NCBI RefSeq assembly: GCF_012999535.1
Contig: NZ_JABBWV010000010.1
Location: forward strand, 62,001-126,000
Length of the DNA stretch: 64,000 nt
Direction: 5' to 3'
DNA from: Microbispora sp. H11081
Lineage (GTDB): Bacteria > Actinomycetota > Actinomycetes > Streptosporangiales > Streptosporangiaceae
Part shown: positions 57,129 through 64,000 of the stretch, piece by piece
How positions within the stretch are numbered: position 1 is the first letter of the stretch
Layout: every line of letters begins with the position of its first letter
Notes under the pieces: model-generated
What the model was told of the DNA's origin: nothing
Seen by the model: only the letters and a program-made list of their open reading frames with translations
Databases searched by the model: none
Made by a program: the position numbers and the translations under genes

Positions 57129-59282
57129 TTAGGGCTGATCGATGGGCATGGTCATCCAGACGTCGATGGCGAGCGACCAGGTGCCGTTGGGCGGGTCCAC
57201 CAGCGAGCGTTCGTCCTGCCGGGTGCGCAGGCTCATCACCCGGGTCGCCGGGCCGTACGCCATGAGCTGCTCGGGCTCGGCGGCGAGCAGCACGGGCAGA
57301 CGGCCGGTACGGCGGACGGCCTCGACCAGGCGCCACACGTCGGCGGGCCGCGGCACGTCGGAGCCCCGGGGGTAGACCACCCGGGCGGTGGGCAGCCCGC
57401 ACTGGCCGCGCAAAACCTGCGTCAGCCGGTCGCCCGTGACGCGCTCGGCGACGAGCACGGAGGCGTTCGCGGGAATCGCCCGGCACAGGCCGGCGAGGGC
57501 GGCGGCCTCTCCCCGGTTGACCGGCGTGAACGCGGTGCCGATCGAGGTGATCGCGGGCGGGACCGCCAGCAGCAGCGCCCCGGCAGCGACGGCCGCCCGC
57601 GAGCGGGCGGGGCGGGCGGCGAACCAGCGCGTGCGGGCGAGCCGCCGCGTGAGCCACCGCAGCCCCCAGACGGCGAGCAGCACCAGGCCGGGGATGACGA
57701 TCGGCACCAGCCTGCGCGCGGCGAAGGGGTGGTCGGGGGTGATCGCCGGACGCCAGAGCGTCGTCACCGTCGTCCATCCGATGACCGCCAGCGGCAGCAG
57801 CCAGCCGAACTCCTCTCCCTCCGTCAGGCCGCCCCTCGTCAGGCCGCCCCTCGTCAGACGGCGCGTGAGCACGGCCGCCGCCACCGTCGCGAGCACGACG
57901 GCGGGGAGCCCGACGTACCAGAAGAGCCAGTCCAGCGAGTGCTCGTAATACAGCCGCGACTTGTCGGGCACCAGGCCGTTGGCGATCTGCGTCTTCTCGA
58001 TGAAGTCGGCCGTGAGCCTGTCTTCGGGAGTGACCGCGTCACGGCGCACGGTCTGCGCCCAGGGCCGTACGGCGAAGCCCGCCATGACCAGCACGACCAG
58101 GGCCGCGGCGGCGTCCGGCAGCCACCCCGCCGCCGGGAGGCGGCGGGCGCCCGCGGCGATCCTGGGCGCGAGAGCCGCTCCCGCGACCGTGAGCACCACG
58201 ACGACGGCGCAGATCGCGAGCAGCGGCACGAGCGAGCCCGACAGATACTCCAGATAGGGCCGGGCGAGGACATAGCCGCCGGTGAACCCCCACAGGCCGC
58301 CCACGAGCAGCCCGGTCAGCAGGGGCGCGCCGAGCCGTCCTTCGGGGAAGGGACGCGCGCGGGGTGTCCGCCGCAGCGCGACGAGCACCCCGGCGAAGGC
58401 GAGCACGGGCAGCACGTCGCGCAGGCCGTCGATGCGCACCAGCAGCGCCAGCCCGAACGACAGCCCGGCGAGCCCGGCGAGCGCGGCGGACGGAACGCCC
58501 GTGCCGGGCGGCGAGGCACGGAGCCGGGCACGCGCGTCGAGCAGCAGGTTCATCCCGCCGAACAGCAGGATGAGCGAGGGGATCTCGCTGAACGTGGTCC
58601 GCGACGTGTAGAGGATCGGCAGGCAGACCGCGAACACGAGCGCGGCCAGGGGCGCCCAGCGCGCGCCGGCGAGCCGCGCGGCGGTCCCGCCGACGGTCAG
58701 CACCGCGAGCGCGCCCAGCACGGGCGGCACCAGCAGCAGGCCGGGTACGCCGCCCAGCCAGTGGCCGATCGCGTGGATCATCGGCGGCCCGGCCATGAAC
58801 TGCGGGACGATCCCGCCGTCCGCCGAGTAGAACCCCATGCTGTCGAAGCGCAGCGCGGGGTCGGGGCCGCCGAAGTCCCCGAGCGGGATCGGCAGCGACC
58901 CGTGCCGGGCGATCCAGACGGCGTACTGCGCGTAGGTCGACGGGTCACGCCGGACGATCAGTTGCTCACCGTGCAGGAGCCCGTTGAACACGCCCGATCC
59001 GGCCGCCACGGCGAGGGTGGCCGCCGTCGCCCACCGGTGGGGCGTGGCGGCCGGGCGCGGGCGGCGCAGGCCGTACGCGCAGAGCAGGAGGGCGGCGGCG
59101 CCCCCGAGCAGCGCCATGGGCAGCGGCCTGAACCAGCCGAGCAGCAGCAGCGGAAGCCCGGCGATCAGCCACCCGCTCAGCGCGAGCGCGGGCACGACGG
59201 AGGCGGCCGCGAGCAGGCCGCCCGCCGCCCTCCGCTGCGATGGCAGCCGTGTGCGGCCACGCGAGTGGCCTGACGTGTTCAC
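57129..59282 (-). CDS. Polytopic GT-C-like membrane protein
   Basis: A 717-residue protein with a dozen or more membrane helices and a C-terminal extracytoplasmic domain of about 150 residues. The first outer loop has RRDPSTYAQYAVWIARHGSLPIPLGDFGG, with an acidic residue in the place used by GT-C polyprenyl-phosphate-sugar transferases. The C-terminal part has ANASVLVAERVTGDRLTQVLRGQCGLPTARVVYPRGSD. It carries a small in-frame duplication (RGGLTRGGLTEG, near 57823-57858). GTG 59282 is chosen because a longer frame would run into the divergent gene's start at 59395. No exact family recognised. Confidence 0.82.
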   Translation of the reverse strand: MNTSGHSRGRTRLPSQRRAAGGLLAAASVVPALALSGWLIAGLPLLLLGWFRPLPMALLGGAAALLLCAYGLRRPRPAATPHRWATAATLAVAAGSGVFNGLLHGEQLIVRRDPSTYAQYAVWIARHGSLPIPLGDFGGPDPALRFDSMGFYSADGGIVPQFMAGPPMIHAIGHWLGGVPGLLLVPPVLGALAVLTVGGTAARLAGARWAPLAALVFAVCLPILYTSRTTFSEIPSLILLFGGMNLLLDARARLRASPPGTGVPSAALAGLAGLSFGLALLVRIDGLRDVLPVLAFAGVLVALRRTPRARPFPEGRLGAPLLTGLLVGGLWGFTGGYVLARPYLEYLSGSLVPLLAICAVVVVLTVAGAALAPRIAAGARRLPAAGWLPDAAAALVVLVMAGFAVRPWAQTVRRDAVTPEDRLTADFIEKTQIANGLVPDKSRLYYEHSLDWLFWYVGLPAVVLATVAAAVLTRRLTRGGLTRGGLTEGEEFGWLLPLAVIGWTTVTTLWRPAITPDHPFAARRLVPIVIPGLVLLAVWGLRWLTRRLARTRWFAARPARSRAAVAAGALLLAVPPAITSIGTAFTPVNRGEAAALAGLCRAIPANASVLVAERVTGDRLTQVLRGQCGLPTARVVYPRGSDVPRPADVWRLVEAVRRTGRLPVLLAAEPEQLMAYGPATRVMSLRTRQDERSLVDPPNGTWSLAIDVWMTMPIDQP

Positions 59283-59394
59283 CGGGATGCACCCGAGACT
59301 AGCGGCCCGCCCGCCCCCGGGTCGCCGTCGTCCACAGGCGCGTCGCGGGGTGACGGACCCGGTAGCGTACGCCGGGAAGCAGGCAGGGGGGCGC

Positions 59395-60903
59395 ATGAGG
59401 GTGTCGGACAGCCGGGGCTCCGCGCCCCGGCCGGAGGGGGATGGCCACCCGGCGCCCCGCGACCCGGCGCGCCTGGTGGCGTGGGCGCGTGCGTACCTGC
59501 CCGGGTGGGCGCGCCGACACCGGTGGTTTCTCGTGGCCTTCGGGCTGGGGGCGCTGCTGCGGCTGGTGACCGTGCTCGGCTACCGGCCCGCGCTGTGGTT
59601 CCCCGACTCCTACACGTACGTGGTGACCGCCATGCGGCCGCGGCCTGACCTCGTCCGCCCGGCCGGCTACTCGCTTTTCCTGAGACTCCTTGAGCCTTTC
59701 CACAGCTTCGCCCTGGTCGTGATCGTCCAGCACGTGCTGGGGCTGCTCGTCGCGGTGATGATCTACGTGACGATCCTGCGGCGCGGCGGGCCCCGCTGGG
59801 CGGCCGTCCTGGCCTGCGTCCCTGTGCTGTCCGACGCCTACCAGATCCAGCTGGAGCACCTGCTCGTCTCCGACACGTTGTTCACCTTCCTGCTCGTTGG
59901 GGCGGTGTGCCTGGCCATGCGCCGCCCGCCGACCCCGCGCTCGGCCGCCGCGCTCGGCCTCCTGGTGGCCGTCGCCACGCTGACCAGGACGGTCGGGCTT
60001 CCGCTCGTCGCCGTCTTCGCGCTCTTCCTGCTCGCGTACGGCGTGCGCCACGCGAGCGGGGCGGTGCGCCCGGGCAGGGCGGTGGCCAGGCTCACCGTGC
60101 CCTTCCTGGTGGCCGCGCTGCTGCCGGTCGCGGGCTACGCGGGATGGTTCTACGCGACCTACCAGCGCGTCGGGCTGGTCGGCTCGAACGGCGTCTTCCT
60201 CTACGCCAGGACGATGTCGTTCGCCGACTGTTCCGTGATGAGGCCGCCGCCCGACCTGGCCGTCCTGTGCGACCCGCGGCCCCCCGCGTCCCGCCCGGCG
60301 TCCCAGGAGTACATCTGGAACCCGCAGGCCCCCCTGGTCAAGCTGCCGGGCATCACGTTCACCGAGGAGACCGACGCGCTGGCCGGGAGGTTCGCCTCGC
60401 TCGCGATCCGCAGCCAGCCGCTCGACTATCTCGGCGGCATGCTGACGGAGCTCGGCAGGTCGTTCACGCCGGGGCGGCCCGTCTACCCCGACGCGGAGAC
60501 GTACGGGTACTACGAGTTCCCCTCGACCACGCCGCCGTCGCCTGGGCGGCACCCCGCCGTGGTGGGCAAGGAGTTCGCCGGGCGTTACGAGCGGGGGTCC
60601 ATCACGCCGCGCGTCGTCGAGCCCTTCGCGGGCATGATGCGGGCCTACCAGGACGCCGCGTGGCTGCCGGGGACGGCGCTGCTGGTGCTCCTCCTGATCC
60701 CACCGGCCGCCTGGGTGGTCCGGGCCCGGGTCTCCTCGAAGCGTGCCGCCTCAGGCTGGGGCGTCCCCTGGGCGACGGCCTGGACGCTACTGCTCGTCCC
60801 GGCCGCCACGGCGCAGTTCGACTACCGCTACGTGCTGCCCGCGGCGCCGCTCGCCGGCCTGGCCGCCGCCCTGTCGGTAAAGGCGGCAGACCGGCGGGCA
60901 TGA
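59395..60903 (+). CDS. GT-C-type membrane glycosyltransferase-like protein
   Basis: A 502-residue polytopic protein. Near the start, GALLRLVTVLGYRPALWFPDSYTYVVTAMRPRPDLVRPAGYSLFLRLLEPF places an Asp in the first outer loop as in dolichyl-phosphate-dependent GT-C enzymes; SDAYQIQLEHLLVSDTLFTFLL and TLTRTVGLPLVAVFALFLLAYG follow. An extracytoplasmic loop around residues 260-400 holds paired Cys (FADCSVM, AVLCDPR). ATG 59395 has AGGCAGGGGGG upstream. It is divergent from the other GT-C-like gene with only 112 bases between. Role in glycan assembly is inferred. Confidence 0.86.
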   Translation: MRVSDSRGSAPRPEGDGHPAPRDPARLVAWARAYLPGWARRHRWFLVAFGLGALLRLVTVLGYRPALWFPDSYTYVVTAMRPRPDLVRPAGYSLFLRLLEPFHSFALVVIVQHVLGLLVAVMIYVTILRRGGPRWAAVLACVPVLSDAYQIQLEHLLVSDTLFTFLLVGAVCLAMRRPPTPRSAAALGLLVAVATLTRTVGLPLVAVFALFLLAYGVRHASGAVRPGRAVARLTVPFLVAALLPVAGYAGWFYATYQRVGLVGSNGVFLYARTMSFADCSVMRPPPDLAVLCDPRPPASRPASQEYIWNPQAPLVKLPGITFTEETDALAGRFASLAIRSQPLDYLGGMLTELGRSFTPGRPVYPDAETYGYYEFPSTTPPSPGRHPAVVGKEFAGRYERGSITPRVVEPFAGMMRAYQDAAWLPGTALLVLLLIPPAAWVVRARVSSKRAASGWGVPWATAWTLLLVPAATAQFDYRYVLPAAPLAGLAAALSVKAADRRA

Positions 60904-61120
60904 CCCATTGACCTGGCGAAATGGACCCCGCATCATCGAATGGGGGTAAAGGCCAACTCATTCCCATACCCAAAAAGTCAGGGTTTAGTATGCTCTGCCC
61001 CTGGATCGGGGGGCGTGATACGGCGTGATCGTGGCCCGGATCCTCCCAATCGCGGCGCTCAGCGACGCCCCCGTGACTACCCTCGGAGCGCGACCTGTGA
61101 TCGCCAGGCAAGGAGGACAA
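60904..61120. promoter_or_regulatory. Region upstream of the LCP gene
   Basis: About 220 bases without a gene I can support, rather A/T-rich at 60940-60995. TAGTAT at 60986-60991 is a good -10 candidate; the -35 is unclear (TTCCCA at 60961 is 19 bases away). It ends in the AAGGAGG ribosome site of a small ORF. Confidence 0.45.
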
Positions 61121-61219
61121 GTGTGCGAGCGAACCAGTAATCCTTCCGGCCTCTCGCCCGCTCGTCCGGCCGCGACACGACCAAGCCCGGCCACCGTCTC
61201 ACCGGCGGGCGCGCGGTGA
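61121..61219 (+). CDS. 32-codon upstream ORF coupled to the LCP gene
   Basis: GTG 61121 is preceded by AAGGAGG at 61110-61116, the best ribosome site in this area. It encodes a short peptide starting MCERTSNPSGL and rich in Pro, Ala, Ser and Thr. Its stop TGA overlaps the GTG start of the LCP gene (GTGA at 61216-61219), while the LCP gene has no clear ribosome site of its own. A translated leader that couples to the LCP gene fits well. The other reading is a former N-terminus displaced by a frameshift. Confidence 0.55.
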   Translation: MCERTSNPSGLSPARPAATRPSPATVSPAGAR

Positions 61220-63135
61220 GCGAGCGCAGGCGCGCCTCAGGGCGCAGCGGCCCTCCGCCGCCTCCGTCCGACCAGAGGGTGTCCGACCAGAGGGTTTGGG
61301 GCGCCCCTGACGACGCCTCGTACGAGGGGGCCTTCGAGTCCCCGCGAGGGCGCCGATCGGCTCCCGCGCCCGCCGGGTACGCGGAGATGCCGGGGAGACG
61401 GGGCGGGCAGCGGCCTCCCGGCGGCTACCAGCCCGAGGCGTACGACGGGAGGGACCGCCGCGGCGGGCGGCGCGCCGGGCAGGACGTCCCGTCCGAGCCC
61501 TCCTACGACGAGGTGGAGCCGCCCCGGCGTCGTGGCCGCAGGCGCGGCGACGACGAGGAGACCGCCTACGCCCCGGCCGCCTTCGCCCCGGCCGCCACCG
61601 TCCCGAGCCGCGCGCACGGCGACGGCTCCGGCTTCCCGCCCGACGACAGGTCCACCCGCCGGCGCGGCGGGGGCGGTGGAGGCCGCCGTTCCGGCCTGGG
61701 GATCGCCGGCTGGATCAGCGTGGTGCTCACATGTGTCATGGTCATCGGCACGCTGACGGCCTACAAGGTCTACCGGAGCACCATCGGCCTGATCAACAGA
61801 GGCGCGTCCACCGACGACCTCGACAAGAACCGCCCGGTCAACGAGACCGGCGCGATCAACGTGCTGCTCGTGGGCTCGGACACCCGCGCGGGAGACAACA
61901 AGAAGTACGGCCAGCACCTGGTCAACGACGGCGAGCGCACCGACACGATCATGCTGCTGCACGTGTCGCCCAACCGTGACGCGGCGACCCTGCTCAGCTT
62001 CCCCCGCGACTCGATGGTGATGATCCCCGCCTGCTACTCCCGCGACAGGAGGCTCATCCCCGCACATCTCGGGATGATCAACTCCGCGTTCTCCGACGGC
62101 GGGATGATCTGCACCCGCCGGACCATCGAGAGCCTCACCGGGATCCACGTCCACCACTACGTGAAGGTCGACTTCACCGGCTTCAAGAACATCGTCAACG
62201 CGCTCGACGGCATCGAGATCTGCCTCCCGCAGGCCGTCAACGACAAGAAGTCGAAGCTGACGCTGCCGGCGGGCAGGCAGACCGTGCGGGGCGAGGCGGC
62301 GCTGGGCTACGTGCGGCTGCGCTACGGCCTCGGCGACGGCAGCGACATCTCCAGGATCAAGCGCCAGCAGGTCTTCATCTCGCAGGTCGTGAAGAAGGCG
62401 ACCAGCACCGCCCTGCTCACCGACGTCGGCAAGCTGCAGAACTTCATCGCCGCCGCCGCGAAGTCCGTCACGATGGACGACGCGCTCAACACCGAGGAGC
62501 TCATCAAGATCGCGCAGAGCGCGCAGAAGCTCTCCGCGAAGGGCTTCAAGGCCACCACCGTGCCGTGGGAGCCTTACGTCGCCGACAAGAACCGCGTCCA
62601 GTGGAAGCAGCCTGCCGCGGGCAACCTCTTCAGGGCCATCGCGAACGACACCGAGGTGGCGCCCACCGCGTCCGCGACGCCGTCCGCGGCGGCGTCGCCG
62701 ACCGGGCCGGTGATCACCAAGCCGCAGCAGGTGAAGGTGCAGGTCTTCAACGGCACCAACACCGCCGGGCGCGCCAAGGAGGTGGCCGAGGAGCTGGCCG
62801 GGCTCGGCTTCAACGTCGTCGGGATCGGCGACGCGAGGAAGCCCGACGGCACCGACCAGCCGAAGACGCTGGTCCGCTACACCGGTCAGGGCTGGAACTA
62901 CTCGAAGATCCTGGTCGGCAAGCTGGTCAACCCCGTCAGCCCGGAGACCGGCAAGGTGGCGAGCGGCCCTGTCACGCCGTTCACCCCGGCCTCGCCGCCG
63001 CCGGACGCGCCGAAGGGCAAGGTGCGCGGGCCGATCATCCAGCTCGTCGTCGGCGCCGACTGGAAGGGCGTGCGCGTCCCCCTGCCGGTCGGTGACAACG
63101 CCGTGACCGCCGAGACCGACATCTGCGCGAGCTGA
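61216..63135 (+). CDS. LCP-family (LytR-CpsA-Psr) glycopolymer ligase with LytR_C domain
   Basis: A 639-residue wall enzyme that moves glycopolymers from lipid carriers to peptidoglycan. Residues 1-158 are cytoplasmic, disordered, Arg/Gly/Pro-rich. A single helix follows (LGIAGWISVVLTCVMVIGTLTAY). The LCP domain has INVLLVGSDTRAG, RTDTIMLLHVSPNRDAATLLSFPRDSMVMIP, the conserved-Arg core block GYVRLRYGLGDGSDISRIKRQQVF, and HHYVKVDFTGFKNIVNALDGIEICLP. After a Ser/Thr/Pro linker a LytR_C domain (VKVQVFNGTNTAGRAKEVAEELAGLGFNVVGIG) ends the protein. GTG 61216 is coupled to the small ORF. It closes the glycan gene region. Confidence 0.94.
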   Translation: MSERRRASGRSGPPPPPSDQRVSDQRVWGAPDDASYEGAFESPRGRRSAPAPAGYAEMPGRRGGQRPPGGYQPEAYDGRDRRGGRRAGQDVPSEPSYDEVEPPRRRGRRRGDDEETAYAPAAFAPAATVPSRAHGDGSGFPPDDRSTRRRGGGGGGRRSGLGIAGWISVVLTCVMVIGTLTAYKVYRSTIGLINRGASTDDLDKNRPVNETGAINVLLVGSDTRAGDNKKYGQHLVNDGERTDTIMLLHVSPNRDAATLLSFPRDSMVMIPACYSRDRRLIPAHLGMINSAFSDGGMICTRRTIESLTGIHVHHYVKVDFTGFKNIVNALDGIEICLPQAVNDKKSKLTLPAGRQTVRGEAALGYVRLRYGLGDGSDISRIKRQQVFISQVVKKATSTALLTDVGKLQNFIAAAAKSVTMDDALNTEELIKIAQSAQKLSAKGFKATTVPWEPYVADKNRVQWKQPAAGNLFRAIANDTEVAPTASATPSAAASPTGPVITKPQQVKVQVFNGTNTAGRAKEVAEELAGLGFNVVGIGDARKPDGTDQPKTLVRYTGQGWNYSKILVGKLVNPVSPETGKVASGPVTPFTPASPPPDAPKGKVRGPIIQLVVGADWKGVRVPLPVGDNAVTAETDICAS

Positions 63136-63148
63136 CACCCGTCGCGAA

Positions 63149-63201
63149 CCGGGCCGGGGCCTGCCAAGCCGTCCTACCTGCACGAAGGCGCCCCGGCCCG
63201 G
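63149..63201 (+). terminator. Terminator of the LCP gene
   Basis: Perfect 12-bp arms CCGGGCCGGGGC (63149-63160) and GCCCCGGCCCGG (63190-63201) with a 29-base loop, 14 bases past the LCP stop. The rest of the gap to 63436 holds no gene; it must contain the promoter of the next gene, but I could not place it. Confidence 0.7.
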
Positions 63202-63436
63202 CCCTTCTCCGGCGACCCGGCAGAAGGCGTACGGCCCTGTCACATCCGTCGCGTTCCACCGCGGAGGCGACATCGGTCTTCAAGAACGTTAGGGTGAACA
63301 CCTGGCGAACGCGCCCTGTTCGCCCGTTCGGGCTGATGCGCCGGGGCGCCTTTCGCTAGTGTCCGAAGGACGCGGCGACGCACCTGAGGCGTGGCCGTTC
63401 CCCCGAGCCTCCAACAGATAGCTGAGCGTTTCTCTC

Positions 63437-64000
63437 GTGAGTGACACCCGCCATCACCCCCCGGTTCCCGGTTCCCCGGACGGCGTCGACCCCGACGCGG
63501 AAGAGGCTCCCACCGGGGTCATAGGACGGATCACCGGAGACTGGCCCGCTCCCTACGGCGGCCCGCCGCAGCGGGAGCCGAAGCACGCGGACGGCCAGGA
63601 GGCCGATCGGGGCCCGGACGGCCAGGCGGGCCCGCCGTACGACGCGCACGGGCGCCACGGAAACGACCAGAGCTCCCCCGGGAGCACGACGGGAGGCCCG
63701 GCTCCCGCCGCGTCCCCCTACGACAAGCCGTACGAGAGGCAGCCGCTGCCCACCCGCAAACCGCGCGGCGCGGGGGGCCTCGGCGCCCCGCAGAACAGCG
63801 GCCCACAGAACAGCGGCCCGCAGCCCAGCGCCTCCCCCACCGGCCCCGCGCCGACCGGCCCCTCCCCCACCAGCCCCTCCCCGACCGGCCCCGCGCCTGC
63901 CGGCCCCGCGTCGCAGGACAGGCCGTACGAGAAGCAGCCTCTGCCCGTACGGCAGCCACGCAAGCCGGGCGCCTCCCGCCTGGGCATGCCGCCCGCCTCC
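63437..64000 (+). CDS. N-terminal disordered part of a cut protein
   Basis: GTG 63437 opens 188 codons without a stop up to the window edge. The visible part is disordered and rich in Pro, Gly, Ser and Gln. After GVIGRITGDWPAPYGGPP it carries two similar units (YDKPYERQPLPTRKP and QDRPYEKQPLPVRQP) separated by Gly-Pro-Ser/Thr repeats. Codon third positions are GC-rich as in real genes. Heads like this precede membrane helices in LCP or other wall proteins of actinomycetes, and an LCP gene lies just upstream, but the function cannot be told from this part. Confidence 0.65.
   Translation, partial: MSDTRHHPPVPGSPDGVDPDAEEAPTGVIGRITGDWPAPYGGPPQREPKHADGQEADRGPDGQAGPPYDAHGRHGNDQSSPGSTTGGPAPAASPYDKPYERQPLPTRKPRGAGGLGAPQNSGPQNSGPQPSASPTGPAPTGPSPTSPSPTGPAPAGPASQDRPYEKQPLPVRQPRKPGASRLGMPPAS

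Overview
The window is a high-GC (roughly 70%) chromosomal segment of a filamentous actinomycete. SecA, the MtrAB-LpqB signalling set, WhiB, a complete set of F420 genes (fbiA, fbiB, fbiC), LCP-type wall ligases, frequent GTG/TTG starts and many 4-bp start/stop overlaps all point that way. The gene order secA / response regulator / hpf / comF-like / lpqB / mtrB / mtrA, and then ahcY / CDF / SIS / Trm112 / manB / DUF3499 / metallopeptidase-like / DUF5719 / GT2 / whiB / fbiA / fbiB, is the order I know from Streptomyces. Several proteins look more like Streptosporangiales (Nonomuraea, Microbispora, Sphaerisporangium), so that order is my best guess. I saw no rRNA, tRNA, CRISPR array, prophage or insertion sequence.

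Layout. 1-11.6 kb: secA (cut by the window edge), a small membrane protein, a YcaQ-type winged-helix protein, an orphan NarL-type regulator, hpf, a ComF-like phosphoribosyltransferase and the lpqB-mtrB-mtrA operon. 11.8-19.4 kb: a tightly coupled membrane cluster (GDPD-membrane-domain-like, DUF4129, DUF4350, MoxR ATPase, DUF58), a SpoIIM-like protein and an RDD protein. 19.5-24.3 kb: secreted LVIVD and DUF305 proteins, and a DUF222/HNH protein with a long acidic linker. 24.4-27.2 kb: two adjacent S-adenosylhomocysteine hydrolase homologues, one canonical and one short form with a changed catalytic lysine position, with a small MerR regulator divergent from them. 27.7-33.6 kb: a DUF6230/DUF6114 pair, a CDF transporter, and the SIS, Trm112, phosphomannomutase and DUF3499 genes. 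33.8-41 kb: a metallopeptidase-like protein lacking its usual His-Glu, DUF5719, a 950-residue glycosyltransferase, whiB, and a Pro/Gln-repeat membrane protein. 41.2-46.1 kb: fbiA-fbiB facing fbiC across a shared terminator. 46.2-64 kb: a small secreted protein, an AlkA-like glycosylase, and a long envelope-glycan region (sugar nucleotidyltransferase, two GT4, one GT2, two flippase-like UPF0104 proteins, a methyltransferase, two GT-C-like membrane proteins, an LCP ligase). Two unusual proteins made of duplicated FtsX-extracellular-domain-like modules sit inside that region.

How they work together. MtrAB-LpqB, SecA, HPF and WhiB are core envelope, secretion, dormancy and development functions. 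ManB, the SIS isomerase-like protein and the nucleotidyltransferase would supply activated sugars to the many glycosyltransferases. The LCP protein could attach a lipid-linked glycan to peptidoglycan. FbiA/B/C build the side chain and deazaflavin core of coenzyme F420.

The observations most worth following are: a symmetric 3+3 array of a 12-bp motif inside a 248-bp inverted repeat at 53058-53305; the stand-alone double FtsX-domain proteins at 55357-57118; the Lys-to-Thr change in the short AhcY paralogue; a palindrome filling the whiB promoter spacer; and a 32-codon upstream ORF coupled to the LCP gene.
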